A DNA stretch of 64,000 nucleotides from Erythrophleum ivorense (Eukaryota; Streptophyta; Magnoliopsida; Fabales; Fabaceae), in NCBI GenBank assembly GCA_026724425.1, contig JAIUCV010000003.1, positions 45,905,283 through 45,969,282 on the forward strand. Reading direction: 5' to 3'. Shown here in pieces: positions 1-13,145 of the stretch. The stretch's first letter is position 1; every line of letters begins with the position of its first letter. Position numbers and translations under genes: made by a program. The notes beneath the pieces are model-generated. The model had not been told where the DNA came from, made no database searches, and worked only from the letters and a program-made list of their open reading frames with translations.

Positions 1-311
1 ATAGAATTAGAAATGAATGCATTACAAAAAAAGTGAAGGTCATATCTATTATGAAAAAAAAATTGTAGAATCACGACTTAGATGGTTTGGACATGTGTGG
101 AGAAAATCTATAGAAATCTCAATTAAAAGAATAAATCATATGGAAAGTAGTCTAATAGTCAGAGATAGAAAGAGATTAAGAAAAATTATTAAAAAAGATT
201 TAAAATTAAATAATTTGTCTAAAAATATAATTTATGATAGAATTTTATGATATCAATTGATCTATGTAGCTGACCCCACTTAGTAAAAAAAAGTTTTGTT
301 ATAGTTGTTAT
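1..311 (+). mobile_element. 3' end of an RTE-type LINE (decayed)
   Basis: The frame starting at 17 encodes the C-terminal tail typical of plant RTE-clade LINE reverse transcriptases: an RLRWFGHVWR block, a basic DRKRLRKIIKKDLK-like stretch, and after one in-frame TGA (248-250) the ending YVADPT followed by TAG at 281-283. The TGA stands where the family has Trp in a D-R-x-x-W motif, so it is a TGG-to-TGA lesion. Downstream, 294-317 is rich in TTG units, as in the 3' tails of plant RTE elements. The rest of the element lies left of the window. Family motifs are from memory; the reading frame and stops are seen directly. Confidence 0.75.
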
Positions 312-1440
312 TGTTGTAAGATAGAATCTGAAATCATTTAATTTCAATTCATACACAATGCATGAATCATTTATAATTATATCATACTTATTTTTACATA
401 TGTTTTTAAAGAACTTATCCATATAGGAAGTATTAAACTCTTCCTGATCTCTCATTCAATATGACAATTGATAAGGGTGATCAAAATTCAGTTCAATTTG
501 GTCACATGGAATTATGTTGAATTCAAAAAAAAAAAAATTGTTGATCAAGTCGAGCCACATGACTAGCCGAATTGGCTATGTTGGTAGTTTAATATGATTC
601 GACTTGTTCTTATTAATTAAAAAATTTATTTTTATAAATATTTATATAAAAATTTTATTTTAAAAAAATATAATTTTATAAGAATTTATATAAAAATTTT
701 ATTTTTTAAATTTTATTTTATAATTTTCATAAAAATTTAAAAATAAAAAATAAAATGACTTAGCCAATTTGGAGAATTAGCTCAACCTCCAACACTGAAC
801 TTAGAATTTGAATACAAGTGTAAAATCAAATGGAACAATATGCTAAATCAATACTCAAGCTGCCTTGAATTTGTGCAACCTTTACTAACTATTTTAATAT
901 TTTAAAAAAATTAGGATTCTAAAATTTTACAGGCTCATCTTACATTAGAAGAAGTAAAAAATTTGAGGTCATCCAAAAAAAAAAACGTATATGCCTACCC
1001 AGAAGAAAAGGAAGGTGGAAGATAAATTAAAAGAAAGTGAAAATAAAGAAAAAAGAAAAAAAAGAATAATATAACAATAAAAAAAAGATAAAAATAAAAA
1101 TAAAATAATCAGCATAAACCATTTCATCAAGGGCTAACGTGGATCAGCTGGGAAGAGTAAACTGTGGTTTTTCAGGTGGGAGCCATTAGGGTCAATGATT
1201 AGTCATAATTCCATTTAATGCAAACTTTAATTATTATTTTATTTCTTTTAGAAAAATAAAAAAAAATTGACAAGGGTACACCTTTTGATGAACTTTGATT
1301 ATCAATTTCAACTTGGTCCTCAATCTCATAGCGTGTCATTGACAAATTGGCTTCAATCCCTCATTTTCTTCCACGTTTGGCACCTAAAAACGTGTCTATT
1401 ACATCCTTCAAATGAAGAATCCCCACCAAAAACTGGTCAA
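312..1440. other. AT-rich intergenic DNA upstream of the first receptor kinase
   Basis: No coding or RNA gene is recognisable. The stretch has long A and T runs and A/T homopolymer-like tracts near 640-760 and 1010-1110. The part next to the gene must contain its promoter, but no convincing TATA box or other core element could be singled out among so many A/T runs. Confidence 0.5.
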
Positions 1441-1554
1441 TTTCCTTGAAACTCCTTCTTCTTCGACTTCGTCTTCATCTTCAGCTCCATCTCCTTCCTC
1501 GTTGATTATCACTCTGTTTTCATCATACCCATTTTCATAACACCAACCACAAAC
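1441..1554 (+). promoter_or_regulatory. Pyrimidine-rich probable 5' UTR of the B120-like gene
   Basis: Just before the start codon the + strand becomes rich in CTT/TCTTC units (about 1450-1500), unlike the A-rich DNA upstream. Such CT-rich leaders are common in plant mRNAs. There is no ATG between here and 1555. The start context (AAC before ATGG, with A at -3 and G at +4) is favourable. The transcription start cannot be placed. Confidence 0.4.
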
Positions 1555-4500
1555 ATGGTTATTACACACATAGCTATACGTCTTCTACTTCTCTTCCCAT
1601 TCTTCTTCATCCTCTGTTTCCTTACTCTGTTCTCCTATGCAGCGAATTCCATCACACCAGGCGAATTTATCAGAGACGGTGACACTTTACTCTCAGATCG
1701 ACTCAATTTCGAACTTGGATTCTTCAGTTTAGCTAATAACACCTCCTTAAGATACGTTGGAATTTGGTACTACAGAATTCCCGGAGCAGCAATCATATGG
1801 GTTGCAAACAGAGACATGCCCATTACTGGCAATGGAGGGGTTATAACAATTGGAAGCGATGGCAATTTGGTTATCTTCGATGGAGAAAAAAATCAAGTAT
1901 GGTCTAGCAATGCATCGAACCCCAAGAATCACACAGAAGCTATTCTTCAGGATGATGGAAACCTTCTTCTTTCCACAACTGATGACAGAAAAGAAATATG
2001 GCAAAGCTTCGATGATCCAACTGACACGTTTCTTCCTGGTATGACTGTACCAGTGGATCCTTCAAAAGGGGAGATTCGAGCCTTTGTGTCATGGAAATCT
2101 AGTACAGATCCTGCTCGAGGAAGCTTCACAATGGGCATTGATCCACGTGCATCGACACAGATAGTGATTTGGGAAGGAGGGAAAAGGAGGTGGAGAAGCG
2201 GGTATTGGGATGGAAGAATATTCACAGGAGTTTCCAACATGACAGGGAGTTATCTCTATGGATTCAGACTCAACACTGATGAAAAAGGAGCAAGGCATTT
2301 AGCTTATAGCCCACTGAACATCACTGAGAAGGTGAGGTTTCAGATAGGATGGGATGGGCATGAGAGGCAGTTTAAATGGAACGAGGGTGAGAAACAATGG
2401 ATCATAGCACAGGAGGAGCCGTCTGAGAATTGTGAGATTTATAACAAGTGTGGAAGTTTTGCAGAATGCAGTTTCGTTTCCTCACAGAAGTGTGCTTGCA
2501 TAAGAGGGTTTGAACCGAAGGAATTAGATGACTGGAATAGAGGAAATTGGTCTGGTGGGTGTAAGAGGATGACACCATTGAAGGCTGAGAGGAATAACAG
2601 TAATGCTAGTTCTGCTGCTGCAACAGAGGTGAATGTTGGAGAAGATGGTTTCTTGGAGCTGAGAAACAGGAAGTTGCCGGATTTCGCAAAATTGGTGGTT
2701 TCTGGAAACGAGGATGATTGTGAGAGCAAGTGTCTCCAGGATAGGAATTGTACTGCATATGGTTATGTTAATGGAATTGGATGCTTGATTTGGCATGAGG
2801 AGTTACTTGATATTCAACACTTTGAAAATGGAGGAAATACATTGTATATCCGCCTTGCTTATTCTGATTTAGAAGGTAAAATACCCTTGTAATCATTCAG
2901 AAATTCTTTTTTCGCATCTCTTAAAGGAAAAGTTATTTCTCCTTATGATAAATCAAGTTATTTGAGAAAGTCCATCATTAGTCATGTCTTGTTCCAAATT
3001 TTCAATCTGGAAGAAAACTTATGGCTGAATGTGAAATAATTTCCTCCAAAGGGCTGCTGGGGAAGAGATATTGCAGGAATATACCACTCCAAAGTCAGAA
3101 ATAGAACCGTATTGTAGCTTCTTTTCTCTTTTTGTCATAGCGTAGTAGTTAATGATTTTTGTGGTAGACAAATCTTCGGAAAGGACTTCTTGTCGCGATT
3201 GAGTTCATCTTGCGGCAATTTAACCATCTCAACTGTCAGTCAATACATTGATTTCTCTTCTGTTAATTTTATTGTCTATGAAGATTGTTGAAAGAAGGAT
3301 ATCCCTGTTAAAATTAAAAATCTCAGACAAGTTCTCATAGTTTCTTTGATAGTCAGGTTGTGATTGCTGTATATGAATTTTGTGTCTGCAAATACAGGTG
3401 ATGGGGGAAAAAAGAGCAAGATTGTGATAATATTTGCTGTTGTGTTGGGTTTAATCTGCCTAGGAATCTCTCTGTGGCTGATGTGGAGGTTCAAGGGGAA
3501 AAAAGGTAATACATTCATTTCCCTAAATATTTTTTCTTTGATGGAATAATTTAAAATTTAAAATTTTAAAAAAAAGTTTCTTATTATTCAACTGATGTAT
3601 GTTTCTCCTTCCTTTCTGTTTTTGCCAACAGTTGCTGCAGCTTCATGTTGTAAGAATAGCGATGTACCGATTTTTGATAATACAAGCAAGAGTAGACAAA
3701 TTTCAGCGGAATTTTCAGGATCAGCTGAACAAGGTTTGGAAGGTAATGAACTGAGTGGACCAGAACTGCCATTATTCAATTTCGATTGTATTGCAATAGC
3801 CACAGACTATTTCTCAGAGGAAAATAAGCTTGGCCAAGGAGGATTTGGTCCTGTCTACAAGGTAAAAATGCTTCTGTTGAGCTTGCATTCTAGGAATGAA
3901 AGGTTAAATAAAATCTGATAAAAATTTGTTCATTCAACTTACTAGGGAAAGCTTCGCGGAGGAGAACAAGTCGCTGTCAAAAGGCTTTCAAGAAGATCTG
4001 GGCAGGGTCTAGAGGAGTTTAAGAATGAGATGATGCTAATAGCCAAACTACAACATAGAAATCTTGTTAGACTAATAGGATGTTCCATTCAAGGGGAAGA
4101 GAAATTGCTGGTATATGAATATATGCCAAACAAAAGCTTGGATTGCTTTTTATTTGGTTAGTCTCTCTATTTTACCTTGCCTATACATTCATTTTTCATT
4201 TTTAAAATCATTAGATATGAGAAAAAATAGATTAACTGCACATTCTCATGACAAATGGATTGTTCTAATAAGATTTTTGCACTTTTTGGTGCAGATCCAG
4301 TCAAACAACCACAACTAGATTGGAATAAACGCATTGAAATCATTGAAGGGATTGCAAGAGGGCTGCTTTATTTGCATCGAGATTCAAGACTTCGAATAAT
4401 TCATCGAGATTTAAAAGCAAGCAACATTTTGTTAGATGAAGACATGAATCCAAAAATTTCAGACTTTGGGTTGGCTAGGATATTTGGGGGAGGCCAAAAT

Positions 4501-5320
4501 GAGGCCAACACCACTAGAGTGGTTGGCACATAGTAAGCATGCTTTAATTTTTCCTTTATACTAAACCATCCACTTATCAATCCTTATTTAAAGCTAAACT
4601 AATCTCTATATAAAACTTTATATTTACAGTGGTTATATGTCTCCTGAATATGCGATGGAAGGTCTATTCTCAGTTAAATCTGATGTCTATAGTTTTGGTG
4701 TATTACTACTTGAGATTTTGAGTGGCCGCAAGAACACTAGTTTTCGTCATTCAGATGACTCAAGTCTCATAGGATATGTAAGTAACTCCTATTCAACATT
4801 ATTTTGACAAACATTTTACTAACATAGGATAGAACACTAACCATCATGTTGTTAATCTTTGTAAACTAAGGTATTTCCGGCCAAGGTGCTCATTTTGATA
4901 GAAGTTGCTAACATGTTTCAACAAGTTATTACCTTATACATTTTTTTGGGTGCAAGGAGAGTCTTCTTCAATTGCAAAGCTAATCATGTGTTTACAATGG
5001 AATGTGTGCAGGCTTGGCATATGTGGAATGAACACAGAGCAATGGAGCTTGTCGATCCTTCAATTCGCGATTCATGTCCAAAGAATAAGGTTTTAAGATG
5101 CATCCACATAGGGATGTTATGTGTGCAGGATTCAGCAGCTCATAGACCAACCATGTCTTCTGTGGTATTGATGCTAGAAAGTGAAGCAACCACTCTTCCT
5201 TTGCCAAGGCAACCTTTGCTCACTTCTATAAGGAGGAGATCTGAAGATAGAGATTTTTATATGGATGGGCTTGATCTTTCCTTAAATGATCTCACAGTTA
5301 CAATGGTGGTAGGAAGATAG
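1555..5320 (+). CDS. G-type lectin S-receptor-like Ser/Thr kinase, B120-like
   Basis: Seven exons join in frame: 1555-2875, 3398-3505, 3632-3861, 3946-4156, 4295-4532, 4630-4777 and 5012-5320 (854 aa plus stop); every intron is GT-AG. Residues 1-30 are a hydrophobic signal peptide. A bulb-lectin domain with WVANRD at 82-87 follows, then the S-locus glycoprotein domain, an EGF-like Cys cluster and a PAN domain with paired Cys (about 350-435). Exon 2 encodes the single membrane span (about 447-470). The kinase has a Gly loop GQGGFG (from about 544), Lys565 in VAVK, HRD at 660-662 with KASN, DFG at 680-682 and MSPEYAMEG, so it looks catalytically competent and of the RD class. The tail ends in VTMVVGR. 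By family it is a plasma-membrane receptor kinase; the ligand is unknown. Similarity to Arabidopsis B120 is from remembered motifs. No disabling mutation is seen. Confidence 0.93.
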
Positions 5321-5666
5321 AATTATTTGCATTTTCCCCTTCCTTTTGTATCAGTTTTGTTTGCTCTGCCCTTTCTTTCTACAAACAAAAGCAGGGTATA
5401 CACATATTTTTCTCCTTTTCAAACTACCCTTAAAATTGAGTCCATTGTACATATTTATCTATTTTTGAGACCTTATATAAAAGAACTTGATTCACATGCC
5501 CATAAAAAGGCATATAAAGTCTTGGTTCATTTTTTTGTTAGGAAATTGAGTAATTTTAATTACACACCATATATTGAATGTATAGCTATGTATAATTGTA
5601 AATAACTAGCCCGCTCAGGACACAGAATGATCCATGCTAAGGTTAGGATATTTATTAAAAAAAACA
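5321..5666. other. 3' flank of the B120-like gene
   Basis: This is AT-rich sequence after the stop codon and probably includes the 3' UTR. A short frame at 5327-5605 shows no domain or recognisable motif and is not annotated as a gene. No unambiguous polyadenylation site could be fixed. Confidence 0.4.
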
Positions 5667-6533
5667 TTTGGTTAAATTAATATTTTGGTGCCTTGAATTT
5701 ATTTATTATTTCAATGTGGTGCCTTAAATTTGTTTTGGGTCAAATTGTTTATTTAATTCTTGTTTCATTTGCTTTCTAAACTGTCAACTTAGTTGATAGC
5801 CAAGTCTAATGGTGCAAAGCTGGCATGTAATGTGTTAATTAACCTAGTAGGTGGAAGTCTAGTTTAGAAAATCAAATCAAATTGACTAGTTAAATAAAAA
5901 AAGCGGTGAATTAATTGTGATTTTAGTCTAGTTAATTCTAAAAATTAATTAGTTAAAAAATTGGTTAAAATTGGTTCAATTAATAAAAAAAATCATAAAA
6001 ACGGCAAAAATTGACATGTTTGGCATTGAATCAGTCAAAAATTATTTTTTTTTTAAATTTTTGTTTGAATAAAAATTTTGATATTCTACAATAGAAATTT
6101 ATAATGTTTAATTGATTTTATCCAATTTATTTCATACAAATTTGCTGTTATATTAAAACGCTTTAACCAATTTTTATATTTTTAAATATTTATATTTATT
6201 TTAAATACTATTTTTACATGATATTTATTAATTTAATTAAAAAATATTATATTTATTTATTTATTTATATTATCTTATATATATTTAAGAAAACAATTCG
6301 ATTTCAATTCAATTACAATTAAACCATTGAATCACAAATCATTTCTTATCTCAATTTAATGACTGATCTAGTTTTTAAAACACTGGATGGAAGTGGCAAT
6401 TTTGGATTATATGATACTAATTGTAGAAATTAATTAGATGATTAATTTGGCACAAAACAAATTTAAAGAATTAAATCGAAACAATATATAGAAACTTTAG
6501 GAACCATATTTCTTGCAATTTAACCAAATTTTT
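5667..6533. repeat. Imperfect long inverted repeat, MITE-like
   Basis: The left end (from about 5670, TTGGTTAAATT) is matched in reverse complement at the right end (about 6515-6530, AATTTAACCAA). The similarity continues inward on both sides: for example the left arm has AAATTTGTTTTGGGTCAAATT near 5725-5746, and the reverse complement of about 6447-6470 reads nearly the same. The interior is AT-rich with no coding potential. It looks like an old foldback or MITE-type element; target duplications are not clear. Confidence 0.45.
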
Positions 6534-7791
6534 TTTTATTAAAGTTAAATTTTAACTTAAAGTTGTGACCAATGTCTTAAAATCAAACTAACTCAGTAGG
6601 TCGAAAGGACCCAAAAAATTGGTGAAACACAACTTCATTGAGTCATAATTAATTGTAAAATTTTATTATATAATTTTACAAAAGATTTTTTTTTGGTCTC
6701 CTTTAACAAATAACTCAACTAAGCATATGATAAAAAGGCTATAACAACTTAACTTGAATACAAAAGTAATTAAAGTAACATATTTTTATAACTTATTCTT
6801 AATTTTTTAATAAATTTCATCATGTATATTTTTTATTTTATTATTTATAATTTGTTAGATCCAAAATCCCTAGGCCATCAATAATGCATAAACTAAGTCA
6901 TATTCAAGACTAGCTTAGTCTAATAAGTATATTATGCTTAACAACATATACATCCCATCAAAGAACACATAAATGTGACTCCCCTAGTTTTATATAAATA
7001 ATTACATTTATTGAAAGCTCATCAAGTATGAAGGGGGTGTTGAATAAGTGTTGGGTGTCTTGAAAATTTTCCATAATTTTGTTGAGTTAAAGTTTAATTT
7101 ATCATATAATGAGTTTATAAGTTATATAGCGTGGGCCTATATATTATTTAAAGTATTAAATATTTTGTAAAAGTTATTAACAAATGAGTCATTGAATGTA
7201 CTCATTTGGTTAAACCCACCTTTATAGTTAACTTGAACAGTATATATATATAAAATATATACTTCTTAGTTTGCTTCCGTAGTTAACTCAAAAGGCTTTG
7301 TTGTTTACTACAACGTCAAAACTAATGACATTTTTGTAATTAAATCAAAACCAGAATCCACCTCGTTTCTACACTTCTATATCCATATAGAAACCTTGAA
7401 AACACCTTCCACTGCAATATACAGAACTTCGCAACTCAACCCTCCCTCCATTTTTTCTTATTTCCTTCACATTCCCATAAATTTTCACTCAAAATCAACC
7501 ACCCATAATAAGATATTGAGATTCCCTTCATTAATAGCCTTCCAAACATTTTTCTTTTTCACTTTTCCTTTCCTTGGGACGCCATTGCATTTGAATTTAC
7601 AGAGGATGGCACAGTGACAATTGCTTTTGAACTTACAAAAGATTAAAAAGTAGCAAGGGCTGCAGGTGGAGGACCTATCTTAGGTGACTGGGCCTAGTAA
7701 CCCCGTATTGATATTTCTATGTCTTTAATGACCTTTCTCTCTATGTCTGTATTAGCAAAAACTAAAATTTTTCTAGTAATAAAGAGGATCT

Positions 7792-7794
<3 letters not shown>
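6534..7794. other. AT-rich intergenic DNA
   Basis: Nothing recognisable as a gene or element. A 73-codon frame at 7396-7617 is composed of low-complexity Ser/Phe/Pro-rich sequence and has no family resemblance I can name. Confidence 0.4.

Positions 7795-7838
<44 letters not shown>
7795..7838. repeat. (GA)22 microsatellite
   Basis: Uninterrupted GA dinucleotide run of 22 units, followed by a CT-rich stretch at about 7870-7890. Confidence 0.97.
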
Positions 7839-9293
7839 CCATAGAGCCCACTTGGTGGGTCTCATTTACCCTCTCTCTCTTTTTCTCTCATAAACTCACT
7901 TCTTCAATTTAATTACCAACTAAATTGAAGAAATCTAGATTGGGCTAAGCAAAGGTTATGTGACAACCATTCTAAAAGAAACCTATGATAAATTATTACT
8001 TTTACTTTTACACATCACCAAACCTACAGGATAGTGGAGTCTTATCATTTGAGATCTCTTTATTAGTCTGCTTTTTTTTTTTTTGGTTATGAAAGTTATC
8101 TTTTGTTCAAACGAGAGGTGTAGCACAATTGTAGGTAGAGAGGGAACTGATTAGCTGAGAATGGTAAAATGTTTAGCTCTGTCTTTATATCTCCTCCATG
8201 AAAATGGTAAAATGGAATAACTACAACAATAGAGGTATATGATGGTCGTGGTCCAAGTACAATGCTTCCAAGTAGTATTTGACCAATTTTTATTTTTCTT
8301 TTCACTTGTAGAATTTGCCTTAGAATTTGTATTCCTTTTGTTTGAGAGGCATTTCTGCTAACATTTCTAAGACAATGGGTTTGGTACCTGAGGCTACTCC
8401 GTTAGTTCACCTTCAAAAAAATTTTATTTGCTTTCGATGCTAATATTCTCTTAGTTTACATTTACATCTTCGGATTGGTGGATTTTGGTGCAAAGGAACT
8501 TTTTAAATTTCCTCTTTTGCCAATTGCAAGTCCAGATCTTCCTATACCAATGTCGTGGCTTTGAGTAAGAAGTCAGATTGAATAATGTTTTAAAGGAGGA
8601 GGGGATGGCTATATTTCTTGCCATACTTACTTTACAAATGGGCTAATCTAATCAAGTGACAAACATGTCCAAAAGCATAAAGTTGTATCAATTATTTTAT
8701 AATCATGATATGCAGTCGATGTTTTAATATATGGGAATTTGATTGAACTCTTGATGCTATTAATTAGTTAAAGTTTCTCAGAAATTAAGTAGTTCCATTA
8801 TTGACTATAGAATGAGCTTTCCTCTTCACTTTGGCCAAGAAATGCAGTTCTTTTTGGCCGACATAGATTCATAAAAAATCATTGCTGAAGTCCTAAAACG
8901 TCATAAAAAACGGCGTGTATTTTGTATGATTGGCATTTTATCATATATTCTTTTGTATGTGCTGGCAGTTGATTAGAATTCAAGTGAAAAAATCCTAAAT
9001 AAAAGTAAGTAGACTAAATAAAGATCATATAAATAGATTAACCTATAAATTTAATGTGATTTTACATCAAAATGTAGTATGAAATCCGTAAATATAATTT
9101 CGCACTAAACCCATAGTAAAAGATCTCTCCTAGCCGTAAGTGTACATAAGTATTTCATCTCCTGGTAAAAAAAGCAGAATATATCATTCGGCCCCTAATT
9201 CAGCACTTAGATGTCATGTGCAATTAACCCGTTCCAAGTTTAACAAATGTATTGGGACTCGAAGACATGTTGCAACACTAAATATTAAAAAAT
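7839..9293. other. Intergenic DNA, nothing recognised
   Basis: Mixed-composition, non-coding-looking DNA. Frames are short and broken on both strands. Some parts (8340-8640) are less AT-rich and could be a decayed gene or transposon fragment, but no family can be named. Confidence 0.35.

Positions 9294-9373
<80 letters not shown>
9294..9373. repeat. Compound (TA)n(GA)n microsatellite
   Basis: A TA run (9294-9316) passes directly into an AG run of about 28 units (9317-9372). The Glu-Arg repeat this creates in a + frame is an artefact of the microsatellite and not a protein. Confidence 0.97.
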
Positions 9374-9375
<2 letters not shown>

Positions 9376-9491
9376 ACGTGCAAAGCAGGTGTCTTCCACT
9401 AGTTTTTTAAATGTGAAAAGGATTATTACCCAAAAAAAAGCGAAAGAACTCGTGATAAATAAGCCTTTGCTGTTAACAATCGAGGCAGAAA

Positions 9492-9500
<9 letters not shown>

Positions 9501-9528
<28 letters not shown>
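9501..9528. repeat. (TA)14 microsatellite
   Basis: Perfect TA run preceded by a poly-A run (9489-9500). Confidence 0.95.
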
Positions 9529-11224
9529 CGTTATTATTGTATTGAAAATTATGTAACTTAATTCTTAATGTAGATATTTCCCAAAAGTAGGTGATAGTGC
9601 ACAACCTGTGCAAGATCGTTGTCGATTGACTAGGTTATGATAATACAACGATTGATAATTGCACGCCTTTCACATACACAAAAGCCTCTTAATATCTTTA
9701 TTGGTACAAAAAAGCGTTAAACTTTTAAAATGTAAATATTAGAAGTGTTTCACATGCCCTTACATCAAATCTCAACTAGTCTTTTTTTATTTTGATATTT
9801 TTTAATTTTAAATAAAGCAAAATACAAGATAAAAATAGTCTTCTAACTTTCATTCATTTAGTAAAAATTAAAAGATTATCTTTATCCTGTATTTTGTTTC
9901 TTTTAAAATAAAAAATATGTTTATGAATAGAATTGAAAAGATTAATAATAATAAAAACTAAAATTTAGACCATCCATAAAGTCCAGATTATTACTTAACT
10001 TGTGTAAAAGAAAATCCATTTCCTTATAAAGATCCATGTATGCTACTTGTGTTAAGCCAATAATTTATCTTTATTATCATTTTGTTTATGTATAAAGAAA
10101 AAATCTAAAATAGAGATTTGTATTTGATACATGAAAATCTCACATCTCGAGATAAAAGGATTTATCAACTCTCATAAACTTTTAATATTATGTTATTTAT
10201 GTTTATTAATATCTCTCCGAAAAGAAAAATATTCAAAGATACCTTTCGTAATACAATTGGCCAGGAGTTGTCTCATAGTCAAATTTCATAATTCAAACAT
10301 ATCGCCCAAAAAAAAAAAGGTTAACGACTTAGTGTAATTAATTCGTATGCTCATTGGAGTTGGATCATCTAAGTGGTTTTTTTGTTTTTTTGGCTTCTTT
10401 CGTGGTCCATTAAAACAAACAGGACAATCGTGATGCGTTGCTCCTTCCATTCCCAGACACATAGGATCTTTCCCTTTCATGTTTTTATCTTTTTAATTTG
10501 TTCTATCTTTGGAAGATAGACCGTGAAGGAATCTAAAACCCAAAATAAATAAATAAAAGGAAAGAGATTTTGGTAGGAAATGGAAAAGGGTAAAGTGTAC
10601 ACTTGCATTATTTAAGCATCCATTGCATGGTAAGATGTAAAATGACCTTGAATTATAGCCAAGATAATGGAGGATGAGCATCATGATCACAGAGGGTCAA
10701 GGAGAATATGGTCAAGAAAGTTGCAGCTATGAATATGATGTTTGCTTGAACGAAAAGCACAAAAGAAGGCGTAAAGTGGTACAGAAAGTGGAAAGGGAAG
10801 AGGACAGTGAAGATCACAACGCAGCATGTGGGAAAAAAATGAAGAGAATCTAAACCTTAATAGTCTGTCTCTATTTTTAACTTATGGGCCTACCAGTTAA
10901 TTCAGCTTTAATTTATCCATAAATTTCGAAAATAAAAACTTAAATCAAAACAGAATGGAAAAAAAATAAAACGTTATTTGAAAAACAAAGAAGTATAGAA
11001 ACTAAACTAAAAACTCCAATAAGTTATGAAGACCAAATAATTATTTTTGCATTAATAACTAGTTTTTTACACTTGCCATGCATGGTTACTTTTGTCTTAC
11101 TCCTCTTTTAAAGAAAGTTTTAATTTTAACTTTAATATATGTTTGGTATGATTTGCAAGAGAAAACTAGCTATCTTTTGATCACAAATTATACAAATCCT
11201 GGTCTTAAAACGGCGTGTGTGTAT
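9529..11224. other. AT-rich intergenic DNA
   Basis: No gene, RNA or element could be identified. Frames near 10131-10337 and 10286-10690 are short, overlap each other on opposite strands and show no motif. Confidence 0.4.

Positions 11225-11258
<34 letters not shown>
11225..11258. repeat. (GA)n microsatellite
   Basis: GA/AG dinucleotide run with one interruption (GGGA) near 11250. Confidence 0.93.
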
Positions 11259-12200
11259 CTGATTTCGGCTTCAATCGATTGGTTAGCACCTTGGTAATAA
11301 TTTTTTAAATATCATTGCACAGATTTTTAAAGGATCAAACGTCTCGAGGATTGGTGCTACTTGTCAGAATCGAGCACGTTATATCAATAATCAATACTAT
11401 TAGGAAAGGTTAACTTAATTTCTTCTCACAATGATGTCAGGCCTAAAGGGCTGCACCATCTAGTTTCCTTGGTTTGCTATGTGTTGCTTTCCAGTTCAGC
11501 GTGAAAGAGAGATGGCTAAAATTGGAAAAAAGTCAATGTACTGAAACGCACAAGAGTATATATAGGAAAAGCATGGTAATCAAAAGTAGACTGCGTCGGA
11601 TTGGTCGGTTGGATTGAAAATTGGTCAATCCATGAAATTGAATAAGTAAAGAACCGCTACTGGTCAGGCCACAATTTGAAAAAATTCCTTAATTTTTTTT
11701 GTGGGGGTAAAAATGGCAATAAGGACTCAAACACAAGACCTATCACCAGATGTCAAGTTTTTCTTTCTTTTTTTTTCCGATATGAGTTATATATTTCTTA
11801 CAACAATATTATACATTATTTAAAATATATAAAAATATTAATAAAATAATATAATAAAAAAATTTATATATATAAACATCTAAACTAATATATATACTAT
11901 TATAACTATTGTTTTAATTTGGTTAACTTTTTTTCATTTGACAAATTATTTTTTTTTAATTTATAATTTCTAAACCCTTTTCTATTTTTTAATGACAGGT
12001 AAAATTTTAATATAATTTAAGAATCTCAAAAGCTTAATATTATATACTTTTAAATTTTAATCATAGATAATTTTCACAATCACTTCTCAAACATCTTCAG
12101 AAATATAAAATTAATCATTAAATATTTAAAATTTATCAGTATTTATTTGTTATATTAAAATTTTAATGCATAAAAGTTTAAAATATATATTTAATTATTA
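11259..12200. other. AT-rich intergenic DNA left of the LINE complex
   Basis: No coding signal. 11800-12200 is almost pure A/T. Confidence 0.4.
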
Positions 12201-12967
12201 CTAGTTTAATCATAATTTAACTATTATTAGACTAATAAATTATAAACTAATACTTCTATTAATTTAATAATTAGTTTATTTTTAAAAGTACTAAAATAAA
12301 CTCAAAGGAGATATATTTGTAGATGGCTTACTACGAGTAAGAGTACCAATGATAGAAAAGTCAGTGCAACACCATTAAGACTTGTGTGGGCTAGTAAAAT
12401 TTATGTAATTTAATTTTAAATTGTAATAAAAAATTTTTATTTATTAAAAAATAATTAATAATAATATTAATTTTTTTAATATTAGGAAAATAGAATAAAT
12501 ATTTGTGTAAGAAGGATTTATAATCACTTCGTTAATTTTTTTTTGGGTCAAAATCATTTAATATCTCCCCTACTAGTAAGAAGAAAACCTTGGGCGGGGC
12601 CATTCTTGATGATAACACACATTCTTTGGGTTCATGTGATTATATAAACTAAAATGTAGTATATTGCTTTATATTTCATCTCCTAAGTACTAAGTTTTTT
12701 ATATAAAAAATAAAAATAGAATATATTATACACAAACACACAAAAATGTTTAAGTGCATATATCATATTTTATATTTATTATGTATTAAAACTGGGTTGA
12801 GTTGGTGGGTAAAATGTGTTTAGACAAAAATTGCTCTTTAAAAATTCATTGAAAATTGACCTTTAAACCCAATTATCAATTTTAAATCTTATTTTCTTAA
12901 GCAAAAGTTAGGTAATATTCTTGACCTCAAGCTAATTTTGGTCTAGCATTTTGTTGTGTTTTGTTTC

Positions 12968-13145
12968 TCTTTTTTTTTTTTGGAGTCCAATAGATTTCAT
13001 TGATAAAAAAGGCACTAAGGTTGTAGCAAAGCAAAGGATGCCCATTGATGCATCGTGGAAAATAAATCTTAAACTAAAGGAGGCAATATGCCTCATCACA
13101 AACAAATTAAACCTAGATAACCAAGAGGTTGAGCCTAAACACTAG
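12968..13145 (-). mobile_element. Possible truncated minus-strand retroposon 3' end (copy 1)
   Basis: Read on the minus strand, this ends in an ATCAATGAAATCTATTGG-type sequence followed by a run of about 13 A (the T run at 12968-12981), as in 3' ends of poly-A retroposons. The + strand frame at 12951-13145 has no recognisable domain. This is a weak call; the block might simply belong to the LINE 5' region. Confidence 0.25.

Noticed and set aside
1747..2796. Several minus-strand frames across exon 1 of the B120-like gene (and the same at 39269-39924)
   Set aside because: They are shadows of a well-supported + strand exon with lectin, S-locus and PAN domains.
9140..9556. 138-codon frame with a long Glu-Arg repeat
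   Set aside because: Created by the (GA)n and (TA)n microsatellites; the flanks show no conserved protein.
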